From positions 9,224 through 73,223 of the forward strand of contig CAZGYG010000005.1 in the NCBI GenBank assembly GCA_964530335.1: a stretch of DNA of 64,000 nucleotides. The letters are read 5' to 3'. The notes under the pieces were generated by a model that had not been told where the DNA came from, did no database searches, and worked only from the letters and a program-made list of their open reading frames with translations. Positions 1-8,621 of this stretch are shown one piece after another. Origin of the DNA: VGDP01 sp964530335 (GTDB lineage Bacteria > Pseudomonadota > Alphaproteobacteria > SP197). Made by a program: the position numbers and the translations under genes. The stretch's first letter is position 1, and each line of letters begins with the position of its first letter.

Positions 1-334
1 GCTTGGCCGAGATGGCGCGTCCCAACGACCGCGCGCCTTCCTCGCCCTGGCGCGCCGCCTCGGCCGCCGAAGGCAGGTCGGGCCAATGAGGCGGGCGAAG
101 CCGCTGCACCCGCCCGCCTTCCTCGTCGATCAGGACCGGCGAATGCCGCCCGACCGCTTCGCGCAATCGCGCCACCAGCCGGCGCACCTGGTCGGGGCTC
201 TCGACGTTGCGGCCGAACAGGATGAAGCCGACCGGCTGGACACGAGCGAACCAGCGCGCCTCGTCAGCGCCGAGCGTCGGTCCCGCGCAGCCGAACACCG
301 CCGCCGTCAGGGCTTGGTCAGCGCTGGACGACAA
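1..334 (-). CDS. nagZ: beta-N-acetylhexosaminidase NagZ, 5' part only (runs off window)
   Basis: This is the N-terminal third of a glycoside hydrolase family 3 hexosaminidase, which removes GlcNAc from anhydro-muropeptides during cytoplasmic cell-wall recycling. The translation shows the family's opening VFGCAGPTL, then GFILFGRN, then the substrate-loop motif LIDEEGGRVQRL. The catalytic KHFPGHG region would lie beyond the window. A TTG start at 334 overlaps the end of the upstream SPOR gene by 17 bases; a GTG at 298 is the alternative. Following dgt-argS-SPOR, it sits where alphaproteobacterial nagZ genes usually lie, ahead of scpAB. The identification is firm and the exact start is not. Confidence 0.85.
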   Translation of the reverse strand, partial: MSSSADQALTAAVFGCAGPTLGADEARWFARVQPVGFILFGRNVESPDQVRRLVARLREAVGRHSPVLIDEEGGRVQRLRPPHWPDLPSAAEAARQGEEGARSLGRAISAK

Positions 335-1106
335 GGCAATCGAACTGTTGCTTGATTCGGGCGCACAACGCTTCGGCGTCATCGCGCGCGGCGAATGCGC
401 CGATCTGCAGCCGATGGTAGACCCCCTGGTCCGCGCCCAGGTCGACGCTTTCGACCGTGGTCGGCAGCCCGGTGATCGCATCGCCGAGCTTGGCCTTGAT
501 GCGCGCCCATTCGGCATCGACCTTGGTGGCGTCCTTGACCGCGCCGACCTGGACGCGCCATGGCGCGGTCGTTTCCGGCGCGGCTTCCAGCGCCGCGATG
601 TCTGTTTCCACGGCCTCGACGGCGGGTTCGGCCGTTTCCTCGAGCAGCGTCCCGATCGTCGCTTGCTCGGCCTGTGGCGCCACCTCGGACACGACGGCTT
701 CGGGCACGGCGGCTTCGGGCGCTTCGGCCTCGGGCATCGCAGCCACTACGGGTTCCTCGGGCGGCGGCAACAGGCGCTCGACCGATTCAACCTCCTGGTG
801 CGCTGGGTCGATCAGATCGTAGACCTCGGTGTCCTGATACGGAATCACGGTCCCGCCCGGCTCCTCGGGGCGGTGCTTGGTCGGCGCGGGATCGGCGGCG
901 ATGAACGGCACATCGTCGGGCGATACCGGTGGCGCGGTCCAGCGCGTCAGCCCCCAGCCCAGGCCGAGCGCGATGACGACGGCCACGGCGACCATGATGC
1001 CACGCCGGCCGAACCGGATGCGCCGGCCCGACGCCCCGTGATCCTCGGATTGCACCTCCGCCATCCGATCCATCATCGTCCGCAGTTGATCGTCGGAAGG
1101 GTTCAC
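318..1106 (-). CDS. SPOR-domain membrane protein
   Basis: A 262-residue bitopic protein: a short cytoplasmic N-terminus, one membrane segment at about 36-54, a long Pro/Glu/Ala-rich linker, and a C-terminal SPOR domain from about 185 (starts APWRVQVGAVKD, ends FDCLVVQR). SPOR domains bind denuded septal peptidoglycan, so a role at the division site is likely. The GTG start at 1106 overlaps the argS stop as GTGA, which indicates translational coupling. A much longer open frame extends upstream through argS but reads as nonsense there, so the GTG was chosen. The placement between argS and nagZ is a conserved alphaproteobacterial arrangement. Confidence 0.85.
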   Translation of the reverse strand: MNPSDDQLRTMMDRMAEVQSEDHGASGRRIRFGRRGIMVAVAVVIALGLGWGLTRWTAPPVSPDDVPFIAADPAPTKHRPEEPGGTVIPYQDTEVYDLIDPAHQEVESVERLLPPPEEPVVAAMPEAEAPEAAVPEAVVSEVAPQAEQATIGTLLEETAEPAVEAVETDIAALEAAPETTAPWRVQVGAVKDATKVDAEWARIKAKLGDAITGLPTTVESVDLGADQGVYHRLQIGAFAARDDAEALCARIKQQFDCLVVQR

Positions 1107-2848
1107 CGCATTTCCTCCGCCGGCGCGACGCCCATGACGCCGAGCCCGCCCGCGATCACCGCGCGCACGGCGCGCACCAGCCCGAGCCGCGCCTTGGTCA
1201 GCGCCACGTCGCCGGGAACCAGGAAGCGCAAACCGGGGTCGTCGTTGCCCCGGTGCCAATGGGCATGGAACATCCCGGCCAGGTCGTAGAGATAGAACGC
1301 GAGCCGGTGCGGTTCGTGCGCCTCGGCCGCGGTCTCGAGGGTACGCGGCCACAGGGCGATCTGCTTGATGAGCGCGAGCTCGCCCAGGTCGCCCAGCCGC
1401 GCGAAATCGAGCGTTGTCGCGTCGTCGTCCGCCACGATGTCCGTCGCGTTGCGCAGCACCGAGCAGCAGCGCGCGTGGGCGTACTGGACATAGAACACCG
1501 GGTTGTCCTTCGACTGCTCGCGCACCTTCGCCAGGTCGAAGTCGAGGTGCATGTCGTTGCGCCGCGTCAGCATGACGAAGCGCACGACGTCCTTGCCGAC
1601 GGCGTCGACGACGTCGCGCAACGCCACGAAGCTGCCGGCGCGCTTGGACATTCGCACCGGCTGGCCCTGGTCGAGCAGGTTGACGAGCTGGCAGATTTTG
1701 ACATCGAGCGCGACCCGCCGGTCGGACAGCGCCGCGACCGCCGCCTGCATGCGCTTGACGTAGCCGCCGTGGTCGGCACCCCAGACGTCGATCAGCACCT
1801 CGAAGCCGCGGCGTAGCTTGTCGTTGTGGTACGCGATGTCCCCGGCGAAATAGGTCCACGAGCCGTCCGATTTGCGCACCGGCCGGTCGACGTCGTCGCC
1901 GAACGCGGTGGAGCGGAACAGCGTCTGCTCGCGCGGCTCCCAGTCGTCGGGCTTGGAGCCCTTCGGCGGCTCCAGGACGCCTCGATAGATCAGCCCCTTG
2001 GCCTCCAGCGCCCCGAGCGCCGCCTCGACCCCGCCCGCCGCCACGCCGGCGCGCTCGGAACTGAATACCTCCTGGCGCACGCCGAGCAGCTCGAGGTCAT
2101 CGCGGATCAGGGCCATCATGGCCGCGCTGGCGGTATCGCGCAGCGGCGCCAGCCATTGCGTCTCGACGACGCCGAGCCAACGATCGCCGTCGCGGGCGCG
2201 CAGGTCCTCGGCCACCGGAACCAGGTAATCGCCAGGGTAAAGCCCTTCCGGCATGGGGCCGAGACGTTCGCCGCACGCCTCGCGGTAGCGCCAGTGGAGC
2301 GCCCGGCCGAGCTGGTCGATCTGGGCGCCGGCATCGTTGATGTAAAACTCTCGGACGACCTTGTAACCAGCTGATTCCAGGAGGTTAGACAGGACATCGC
2401 CGACGACCGCGCCGCGCGCGTGGCCGACGTGCAGCGGCCCGGTCGGATTGGCCGAGACGTATTCGACGTTGACCCGGCGCCCGCGCCCGATATCGCCGCG
2501 CCCGTAGTCCGTGCCCGCCGCAAGGACCTCGGAAAGCCGGCGGTGCCAGAACCCGGCGTCGAAGCGCAGATTGATGAAGCCGGGTCCGGCGGCTTCGGCC
2601 GCGCTGACGCCCCCGATGCGGGCGAGCTCCGGGACCAGCAGCTCGGCGATCGCGCGCGGCGGCTTTCCCGCCCCCTTGGCGAGCACCAGGGCGGCGTTGG
2701 TCGCCATGTCGCCGTGAGCAGGGTCGCGGGGGGCATCGAGGGTCACGGCCTCCAATGGCAGCCCCTGGGGCAATCGGCCGTCGGCCGCCAGCCGCCCGAT
2801 GGCCGCCACGACCTCGTCGCGCAGGGCCCGGAAGTAGTCGTGGCTCAC
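1103..2848 (-). CDS. argS: arginyl-tRNA synthetase
   Basis: A 581-residue class Ia synthetase that charges tRNA-Arg in the cytoplasm. The N-terminal additional domain carries DPAHGDMATNAAL at about 42-55. The HIGH-type signature is HVGH at 140-143 (within SANPTGPLHVGHARG). A KMSK-like loop VRMSKRAG follows, and the DALR anticodon-binding domain ends in the usual E-R/M-R tail. The GTG start at 2848 overlaps the stop of dgt (GTGA), and the gene's own stop overlaps the SPOR gene, so dgt-argS-SPOR are coupled. The length is normal for the family. Confidence 0.95.
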   Translation of the reverse strand: MSHDYFRALRDEVVAAIGRLAADGRLPQGLPLEAVTLDAPRDPAHGDMATNAALVLAKGAGKPPRAIAELLVPELARIGGVSAAEAAGPGFINLRFDAGFWHRRLSEVLAAGTDYGRGDIGRGRRVNVEYVSANPTGPLHVGHARGAVVGDVLSNLLESAGYKVVREFYINDAGAQIDQLGRALHWRYREACGERLGPMPEGLYPGDYLVPVAEDLRARDGDRWLGVVETQWLAPLRDTASAAMMALIRDDLELLGVRQEVFSSERAGVAAGGVEAALGALEAKGLIYRGVLEPPKGSKPDDWEPREQTLFRSTAFGDDVDRPVRKSDGSWTYFAGDIAYHNDKLRRGFEVLIDVWGADHGGYVKRMQAAVAALSDRRVALDVKICQLVNLLDQGQPVRMSKRAGSFVALRDVVDAVGKDVVRFVMLTRRNDMHLDFDLAKVREQSKDNPVFYVQYAHARCCSVLRNATDIVADDDATTLDFARLGDLGELALIKQIALWPRTLETAAEAHEPHRLAFYLYDLAGMFHAHWHRGNDDPGLRFLVPGDVALTKARLGLVRAVRAVIAGGLGVMGVAPAEEMR

Positions 2849-4008
2849 GCGGCGGCCCTGCCCGGCAGCAGCCGGCGGTGTTCGGCGTGGGCGAAATTGT
2901 CGGTCATGCCGGCGATGTAGTCGGCGATGCTGCGCGGCAACCCCTCGCCGCCGCCGTGCGCCGCGCGCCACGCCTCGGGAAGGAGTGCCGGATCGGCCAG
3001 GAACCAGGCGAAAAGATCGCTCACGACGGCCTTCGCCTGGTCCTGCATGGCGACGACCTCCGGGTGCCGGTACATGCGGGCGTAGAGGAAGGCCTTGAGC
3101 TCGGCGTTCGCCCTGGTCACCTCGGCGGAGAACGCCACCAAAGCCTCGCCGAACCCACGAACCTCGGCGGCGGACATGGGTGGCCGCGCCGCGACCTTGG
3201 CCCGCGTGGCGGCGAGCACGTCGCCGACCATGGCGTCGATCATGCGCCGCACCGCCTCGTGGACCGCGCGCTGGATCTCGAGGCCTGGCCAGCGCCGCGC
3301 GACCTCGGCGAAAGCGACACCGGCCAAGGGCACTGCGGCGAGCGCCGGGATCGTCAGCAGGCCGGAGCGGATGCCATCGTCGATGTCATGGCAGTGATAA
3401 GCGATATCGTCCGCCAAACCAGCCACTTGCGCCTCGGCGCTCGGGTAGAGGTCGAGCTCGAGGTCCTGGGGATACGCGGCGATCGACGCCGGCACCGCGC
3501 CACGGCAGGGCCCGTTGTGCTTGACCAGCCCTTCGAGCGCCTCCCACGTCAGGTTGAGGCCGTCGAACTCGGCATAACGGGCCTCGAGCGCCGTGACGAT
3601 GCGGAAAGCCTGTTCGTTGTGGTCGAAACCGCCGTAGGGCGCCATGGCGGCGTCGAGCGCGTGCTCGCCGGCGTGGCCGAACGGCGGATGTCCCAGGTCG
3701 TGGGCCAGGGCGACCGCCTCGACCAGGTCCTCGTCCAGGCCCAGAGCGCGGCCGATCGAACGGGCGATCTGCGCCACTTCCAGGCTGTGGGTCAGCCGGG
3801 TGCGGTAGTGGTCGCCGTCCGGCTGGACGAACACCTGGGTCTTGTGCTTCAGGCGGCGGAACGCCGTGGAATGGACGATGCGGTCGCGATCGCGCTGAAA
3901 CGGGGTGCGGGTCGCGCTCGGGGTTTCGGGGTGAAGCCGGCCCCGGCTATACTCCGGGCGGCACGCGAACGCCGCATGGCCATGCCCGGCTGGCGGCTCG
4001 TGCGTCAT
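2845..4008 (-). CDS. dgt: dGTP triphosphohydrolase-like protein (deoxyguanosinetriphosphate triphosphohydrolase)
   Basis: A 387-residue HD-superfamily nucleotidase. It likely hydrolyses dNTPs to the nucleoside and triphosphate. The metal-binding signature is visible as RLTHSLEVAQIARSIG followed by LAHDLGHPPFGHAGEHALD. The substrate-region motif RDRDRIVHSTAFRRLKHKTQVF is also present, at about 38-59. The ATG at 4008 (MTHEPP) was chosen over a longer frame that would run into the divergent promoter. It is the first gene of the dgt-argS-SPOR-nagZ operon and is divergent from the Fe-S carrier gene. The alphaproteobacterial form is shorter than E. coli Dgt, and its substrate range is not visible from sequence. 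Confidence 0.9.
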   Translation of the reverse strand: MTHEPPAGHGHAAFACRPEYSRGRLHPETPSATRTPFQRDRDRIVHSTAFRRLKHKTQVFVQPDGDHYRTRLTHSLEVAQIARSIGRALGLDEDLVEAVALAHDLGHPPFGHAGEHALDAAMAPYGGFDHNEQAFRIVTALEARYAEFDGLNLTWEALEGLVKHNGPCRGAVPASIAAYPQDLELDLYPSAEAQVAGLADDIAYHCHDIDDGIRSGLLTIPALAAVPLAGVAFAEVARRWPGLEIQRAVHEAVRRMIDAMVGDVLAATRAKVAARPPMSAAEVRGFGEALVAFSAEVTRANAELKAFLYARMYRHPEVVAMQDQAKAVVSDLFAWFLADPALLPEAWRAAHGGGEGLPRSIADYIAGMTDNFAHAEHRRLLPGRAAA

Positions 4009-4073
4009 GGCCCAAGCTACTCTCGGGCCCGGGCAGGGCGCAACGGTACGGACTTTCCGCCGCCGGCGGGAAA

Positions 4074-4101
4074 TTGACAAATCGCCGCGCAACCCTAGAT
4101 T
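4074..4101 (+). promoter_or_regulatory. candidate promoter of the A-type Fe-S carrier gene
   Basis: TTGACA at 4074-4079 is a perfect -35 element. TAGATT at 4096-4101, 16 bases downstream, matches 4 of 6 -10 positions. The site lies in the dgt/erpA divergent gap about 40 bases before the ATG at 4142. No experiment supports it. Confidence 0.55.
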
Positions 4102-4141
4102 CTATAAGATGGATTCGGAACGGCGACGACAGGACCAAGGG

Positions 4142-4489
4142 ATGAGCACGGAAGCGACGCCCGCCCCGATCTCGATGACCGAGAACGCGGCCAAGCGAAT
4201 CGTCGATCTGGTGTCCCGCGAGGGCAGCCCGGAAACGCGCCTGCGCATCCTGGTCGAAGGCGGCGGCTGTTCCGGTTTCCAATACATCTTCAAGCTCGAC
4301 GCCGCGCGCGATCCGACCGATCTGTTGATCGAGCGGGGCGGCGCCGAGGTCGTGGTCGACGCCATATCGCTGCCCATGATGTTCGGGCTCGAGCTCGACT
4401 GGGTCGAAGCCCTCGAAGGCGCCCACTTCGCGGTCAAGAATCCGAACGCCACGGCGTCGTGCAGCTGCGGCAATTCGTTCGCGATTTAA
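4142..4489 (+). CDS. erpA: A-type iron-sulfur carrier/insertion protein (ErpA-like)
   Basis: A 115-residue HesB/IscA family protein that carries an Fe-S cluster and delivers it to apoproteins. The three ligand cysteines are in place: C43 (GGCSGFQY) and C107/C109 (CSCGNSF near the C-terminus). The ATG at 4142 follows a purine-rich AAGG sequence and starts the conserved domain ten residues in (ISMTENAAKRI). Divergent pairing with dgt is common in alphaproteobacteria. Placement in the ErpA subgroup, rather than IscA or SufA, is inferred from the stand-alone context. Confidence 0.88.
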   Translation: MSTEATPAPISMTENAAKRIVDLVSREGSPETRLRILVEGGGCSGFQYIFKLDAARDPTDLLIERGGAEVVVDAISLPMMFGLELDWVEALEGAHFAVKNPNATASCSCGNSFAI

Positions 4490-4507
4490 CCGGCGCGATT
4501 TAACCGG
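4480..4507. repeat. 14-bp perfect tandem duplication at the erpA stop
   Basis: CGCGATTTAACCGG occurs at 4480-4493 and again immediately at 4494-4507. The first copy contains the erpA stop TAA (4487-4489). The second reproduces the Ile-stop just downstream. This looks like a recent slippage duplication and has no evident coding effect. Confidence 0.9.
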
Positions 4508-4509
4508 CC

Positions 4510-5322
4510 TCAGCGGGCCCGGCGGCGCACCAGCCACTGGGCGCCCAGCAGCAACGTCAGCGAGAACGCCAGGACCACGGTGGCGATGGCGTTGATTTCC
4601 GGCGTCACGCCCCGGCGGATCGAGGAAAAGACATAGATCGGCAGCGTCGTCTCCGATCCGGCGACGAAGAAGGCGATCACGAAGTCGTCGAAGCTGAACG
4701 TGAAGCTCAGCAGGAACCCGGCGACGATGGCGGGCGCGAGTTGGGGCAGCGTCACCTGCCGGAACGCGCCCCACGGCGTCGCGTAGAGATCGCCGGCGGC
4801 GTCGACCAGGGTGCGGTCCATGCCGTGCAGGCGCGCGCGCACGATGACGATCACGAGCGCGGTCGCGAACAGCGAATGGGCGGCGATGACCGAGACGAGC
4901 CCCAGCCCGAGCGCCGGCGCCTGCTCGGTCGGCCCGGGCCACAGGCTGGCCAGCACCGGGTTGATCGCGTCGAACACGGTGACGAGCGCGATCAGCGTCG
5001 CGATGCCGATGACGATTCCCGGCACCATGAGGGCGACGTAGGTGAGCGAATCGAAGGCGACCCTGAGCGCCCCCCGGACACGCTGCAACCCGAGCGCCGC
5101 CATGGTGCCGGCGCCGGTGGCGAACGCGGCGCTGGTCAGCGCGATGATCAGGCTGGTGCCGAGCGCCTCGGTCACGAACGGGTTGGTCGCCGCCGTGGCG
5201 TACCACTGGACCGAGAGACCGCGCAGCTCGCTCGCGTGGCGGCCCGCGGTGAAGCTGAACAGCACGATGATCCCGATCGGCAGGTAAAGGAACAGGTAGG
5301 CCGCGGCGGCGTAGGCGCGCAT
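4510..5322 (-). CDS. potC: polyamine-type ABC transporter permease (PotC-like)
   Basis: A 270-residue inner-membrane permease with about six hydrophobic segments, beginning directly with a membrane helix (AAAAYLFLYLPIGIIVLFSF). The cytoplasmic EAA loop that docks on the ATPase is visible as VDAAGDLYATPWGAFRQVTLP. The order potA-potD-potB-potC and the fold match spermidine/putrescine importers. It starts 3 bases after potB ends and closes the operon. The exact substrate (putrescine, spermidine or another cation) cannot be read from the sequence. Confidence 0.88.
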   Translation of the reverse strand: MRAYAAAAYLFLYLPIGIIVLFSFTAGRHASELRGLSVQWYATAATNPFVTEALGTSLIIALTSAAFATGAGTMAALGLQRVRGALRVAFDSLTYVALMVPGIVIGIATLIALVTVFDAINPVLASLWPGPTEQAPALGLGLVSVIAAHSLFATALVIVIVRARLHGMDRTLVDAAGDLYATPWGAFRQVTLPQLAPAIVAGFLLSFTFSFDDFVIAFFVAGSETTLPIYVFSSIRRGVTPEINAIATVVLAFSLTLLLGAQWLVRRRAR

Positions 5323-5325
5323 GGC

Positions 5326-6189
5326 TCACAGCACCGCGTCTTGCCGCGCCAGCGGATTGCGCAGCGTGAGCCGCAAGTAGAGCGTCACCACCACCAGCAT
5401 CACGCCGACCAGCGTGAGCGCCACGGCCGCCCCGTACGGCCAGTTGCGCGATTGCAGGAACAGATCGACCAGCGCGTTGCCGACGAAGTACACCTTGCCG
5501 CCGCCGAGCAGGGCCGGGATCAGGTATTCGCCCATCAAGAGGATGAACACGAGCATGCAGCCCGTCACGATGCCCGGCGCCGACAGCGGCAGGGTCACGC
5601 GCAGGAACCGCGCGAAGGGGCCGGCGCCGAGGTCGCTCGCGGCCTCGAGCAGGCGCTTGTCGAGCCGCTCGAGGCTGACGTAAATCGGAAACACCATGAG
5701 CGGCAGGTAGCCGTAGGCGATGCCGACCAGGACCGCGCCAGGCGTGTTGATGAGCCGCACCTCGTCCAGGCCGAAGACGGCGAGCAGTGCCGGAATGCCC
5801 CGGCCGCCAAGCAGGAAAATCCAGGCGTAGGTGCGGATCAGGAAGCTCGTCCAGAACGGCAGAATGACGAGCACCAGCAGCGTCATACGCCAGCGATCGC
5901 TCGCGCGCACGGCCAGGAAGTACGCCAGCGGATAAGCGATGACGAGGCACAGGATCGTGCCGACCGGGGCCATGATCAGGGTGTTGCGAAACGCGGCCCA
6001 GCGCGCCGGCAGGTTGGCGAACTGGGCGAGCGTGATGGCCGGCGCGTAGCCGCCGGCCGGCGCGCGCTCGCCCAGGCTGAACACCAGGACGACGATCAGG
6101 GGCAGGATCAGCAGAACCAGGTAGCACGCGCCCGTCGGCGCGAGCAGCAGCGCCGTCACCAGTCGTCGGGGTCGCGTCGATCCGTTCAT
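5326..6189 (-). CDS. potB: polyamine-type ABC transporter permease (PotB-like)
   Basis: A 287-residue partner permease. The first membrane span is at about 12-38, followed by a periplasmic loop, then five more spans. The EAA loop reads LEAASDLGAGPFARFLRVTLP. It is expected to form the membrane channel with the downstream PotC-like protein. The ATG at 6189 was used. A strong stem-loop separates it from the upstream binding-protein gene, consistent with lower expression of the permeases than of the binding protein. Confidence 0.88.
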   Translation of the reverse strand: MNGSTRPRRLVTALLLAPTGACYLVLLILPLIVVLVFSLGERAPAGGYAPAITLAQFANLPARWAAFRNTLIMAPVGTILCLVIAYPLAYFLAVRASDRWRMTLLVLVILPFWTSFLIRTYAWIFLLGGRGIPALLAVFGLDEVRLINTPGAVLVGIAYGYLPLMVFPIYVSLERLDKRLLEAASDLGAGPFARFLRVTLPLSAPGIVTGCMLVFILLMGEYLIPALLGGGKVYFVGNALVDLFLQSRNWPYGAAVALTLVGVMLVVVTLYLRLTLRNPLARQDAVL

Positions 6190-6207
6190 GGCACTACAGG
6201 GGGCCGC

Positions 6208-6238
6208 GGCACGGCAGGGCGCGAAGCCCCGCCGTGCC
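6208..6238 (-). promoter_or_regulatory. strong intercistronic stem-loop between potD and potB
   Basis: GGCACGGC at 6208-6215 pairs with GCCGTGCC at 6231-6238, and GGGC at 6217-6220 pairs with GCCC at 6226-6229. The 13-position stem has a single mismatch and a 5-base loop. On the transcribed minus strand there is no U tract after it. It is therefore more likely a 3'-end stabiliser or attenuator for the potD message than a full terminator. Confidence 0.6.
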
Positions 6239-6248
6239 GTCGCTTTGT

Positions 6249-7391
6249 TCAGGCCGACTTGAACTCGGCCATGATCTCGGCCCGGAGCGGATCGGTCAGC
6301 GTCACCGCCGCGCCGAACTCGAGCGGCGCCAGTAGCTCCGCCGCCGGATACATGATTTCGTTATCCAGCAACTCCTTGGGCAACAGCTCGTTGGTTCGCC
6401 CATCGGTCGACGGGTACCCGTGGGCCAACACCTCCTTGGCGTTGACCGCGGGCGTCTGCAGGAAGTCGATCAGCGCGTAGGCCGCGTCGCGGTGCGGCGC
6501 GCCCTTGGGCACGGCGTAGAAATCGGTCCAGATCTCGCCGCCTTCGCGGCCAATAATGTACTTGATCTCGGGCATGTCGCGGTTGAGCTGGATGCCGTCG
6601 CCGGTCCAGCACACCGACAGCCAGGCATCGCCGCTGCGCATCGACGGCTGGTAGTCGCTGGTGATGGCGAACAGGTGCGGCTTGGCCTTGAGCAGCAGGT
6701 CGCGCGCGTCGCCCAGCTCCTTCTCGTCCACCGAGTTGAACGAGTAGCCGTAGTACTTGAGCGCGTTGCCGATGGTCGTGAGCTGGTAGTCGTGGACCAT
6801 GGCGCGCCCCGAGTACTTGTCCATCGACAGGTCCCAGAACTGCTTCCAGGTCGTCATGTCGTCGGTGACCTGCGCGGTGTTCACCACGTAGCCGGTGGTG
6901 CCCCAGTCCTTGGGCACGGCGTAGATCGTGCCGTTGACCGATCCCGCCGCGGTGAAGCGGGTGTCGTGGGCGCTGGCGTCGAAGTTGGGCAGCAAGGCGA
7001 GGTCGAGGGGCTCGATGATGTCGAGCTCGACGTAGGTCGAGATCGTGTAGTTGGTCGGCACGAACACGTCCCAGCCGGTGCCGCCCGCCTGGAGCTTCGC
7101 CAGCATCTCCTCGTTCGAGCCGAACACGTTGACCTGGACGGCGGCGCCGGTATTGGCGGCGAAGGTCTCGAAGTTGGCCGGGTCGTGGTAGTTGGGCCAG
7201 GTGGCGAGCGCGACGCGGTCGCCGATGTTGCCCGCCCTGGCCGGCCTGGGCTTGAGCCAAGGTATCGCGGTCCCGAGCGTCGCCGCCGCCAGGCCGAGCC
7301 CGGTCGTGCCGAGGAAGTGCCGGCGCGAGATCGACCCCTTCTGGTAGCGGCGAAGGGCGCCGAGGAACGCGCTTCTCGAAATCGACTGCAT
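6249..7391 (-). CDS. potD: periplasmic polyamine-binding protein (PotD-like), Tat-type signal
   Basis: A 380-residue extracytoplasmic solute-binding protein. The N-terminus carries a twin-arginine signal (SRRHFLG at 22-28, then a hydrophobic stretch to about 53, ARAGN). The mature part starts with DRVALATWPNYHDPANF and continues with FGSNEEMLAKLQAG and DVFVPTNYTI, typical of the PotD/PotF family. The start has an excellent ribosome site (AGGGAGGAAATC before ATG at 7391). It captures the cargo for the PotBC channel. Tat rather than Sec export suggests folding before export; this is inferred from the motif. Confidence 0.9.
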   Translation of the reverse strand: MQSISRSAFLGALRRYQKGSISRRHFLGTTGLGLAAATLGTAIPWLKPRPARAGNIGDRVALATWPNYHDPANFETFAANTGAAVQVNVFGSNEEMLAKLQAGGTGWDVFVPTNYTISTYVELDIIEPLDLALLPNFDASAHDTRFTAAGSVNGTIYAVPKDWGTTGYVVNTAQVTDDMTTWKQFWDLSMDKYSGRAMVHDYQLTTIGNALKYYGYSFNSVDEKELGDARDLLLKAKPHLFAITSDYQPSMRSGDAWLSVCWTGDGIQLNRDMPEIKYIIGREGGEIWTDFYAVPKGAPHRDAAYALIDFLQTPAVNAKEVLAHGYPSTDGRTNELLPKELLDNEIMYPAAELLAPLEFGAAVTLTDPLRAEIMAEFKSA

Positions 7392-7444
7392 GATTTCCTC
7401 CCTGTCTTGGCGGGCCTGGCGCCGCCACGAGTCCAGAATCGAAG

Positions 7445-7465
7445 GGCGCCGGCCAGGACGGCGCC
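7445..7465 (-). promoter_or_regulatory. stem-loop between potA and potD
   Basis: GGCGCCG at 7445-7451 pairs with CGGCGCC at 7459-7465 around a 7-base loop. It lies in the 87-bp gap between the ATPase and binding-protein genes. There is no U tract. It may separate expression of the two genes or stabilise an mRNA end. Confidence 0.4.
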
Positions 7466-7478
7466 AGAGTTAATACGC

Positions 7479-8615
7479 TCAGCGATCGCGCAAGGCGAGC
7501 CCCCAGTCGTGACGCCAACCCACGGCGACGTCCGTGCCCACCGCGAAGTCCGACTCATTCCCCGCGGTCTTCGGGACGCGCACGAGGATCTTGCCCAGCC
7601 GGTCGGTGTCGACGCTGTAGTCGGTCTGCTCGCCCAGGTAAATCCGGTTGACCACCTTGCCGTCGAGCACGACGTCGAGGTCCTGACCCGCGAGCCCGCC
7701 CGGCGCGCCGATGCGCATGACCTCGGGGCGAACCGCGATGACCGCCTCGGCGGCCCCGTTAAGCCCGTCCGCGCGGCGCGGATAAGGGGCGCTCAGCACC
7801 ACGTCGCCCGCGGTCCTGAGCGTCGCGCCGTCGGCGCGCGCCTGGACCACGGCGCCGGCGAAGAAGTTGCTCTCGCCGACGAAGTCGGCGACGTAGCGAT
7901 CGACCGGGGCGTCGTAGAGCTCGGCGGGGGAGCCCATCTGGACGATGCGGCCCTGGCGCATGATCGCGATGGTGTCGCTCATCGACAGGGCTTCCTCCTG
8001 GTCGTGCGTGACCAGAACGAACGTGATCCCGACTTCCCGTTGCAGTGATTGCAGCTCCATCTGCATGTCCCGGCGCAGCTTGCGGTCGAGCGCGGCCAGC
8101 GGCTCGTCGAGCAGCAGAACCGTCGGCCGGTTGACCAGCGCGCGGGCCAGCGCGACCCGCTGCTGCTGGCCGCCCGACAGTTCCCAGATGCGGCGCGGCC
8201 CATAGCCTGCGAGGCGCACGAGCGCGAGCGCGTCGCCGACGCTCCGCGCGATCTCGGTGGCTGGGGGCGCGGGGCGGCGCTGGCGCAGGCCGAACGCGAT
8301 GTTGGCCGCGACGTCGAGGTGCGGAAACAGCGCGTAGTGCTGGAACACCATGTTGATGGGGCGACGGTGCGGCGGCACGTCGTTGACCATCTGGGCGCCG
8401 ATCCATACCTGGCCCATGGACGGAGTCTCGAACCCCGCGGCGAGGCGCAGCAGCGTCGTCTTGCCGCAGCCCGACGGCCCGAGCAGCGACGTGAACGATC
8501 CCTTGGCGACGGCGAGGGATACGGCATCCACCGCCCTCACGTCGCCGAAATGCTTGCTGACCTCGTGAAAGGCGAGGTCCGGTTGCTCCGCGCCCGACGT
8601 CGAGGACTGGCCCAT
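7479..8615 (-). CDS. potA: polyamine-type ABC transporter ATP-binding protein (PotA-like)
   Basis: A 378-residue importer ATPase. Walker A is GPSGCGKT, followed by the Q-loop VFQHYALFPHL, signature LSGGQQQRVALARAL, Walker B VLLLDEPLAALD and H-loop VTHDQEE. The last 100 or so residues form a TOBE regulatory domain, as in PotA/MalK-type importers. The ATG at 8615 is used; an in-frame GTG two codons earlier is possible, and neither has a clear ribosome site. It is first in the potADBC operon and powers import through PotBC. Confidence 0.9.
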   Translation of the reverse strand: MGQSSTSGAEQPDLAFHEVSKHFGDVRAVDAVSLAVAKGSFTSLLGPSGCGKTTLLRLAAGFETPSMGQVWIGAQMVNDVPPHRRPINMVFQHYALFPHLDVAANIAFGLRQRRPAPPATEIARSVGDALALVRLAGYGPRRIWELSGGQQQRVALARALVNRPTVLLLDEPLAALDRKLRRDMQMELQSLQREVGITFVLVTHDQEEALSMSDTIAIMRQGRIVQMGSPAELYDAPVDRYVADFVGESNFFAGAVVQARADGATLRTAGDVVLSAPYPRRADGLNGAAEAVIAVRPEVMRIGAPGGLAGQDLDVVLDGKVVNRIYLGEQTDYSVDTDRLGKILVRVPKTAGNESDFAVGTDVAVGWRHDWGLALRDR

Positions 8616-8621
8616 AGGCAC

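Noticed and set aside
318..1859. 513-codon version of the SPOR protein starting inside argS
   Set aside because: The extra N-terminal part is an out-of-frame reading of argS with Arg-rich nonsense. A GTG at 1106 overlaps the argS stop and gives a normal SPOR protein.
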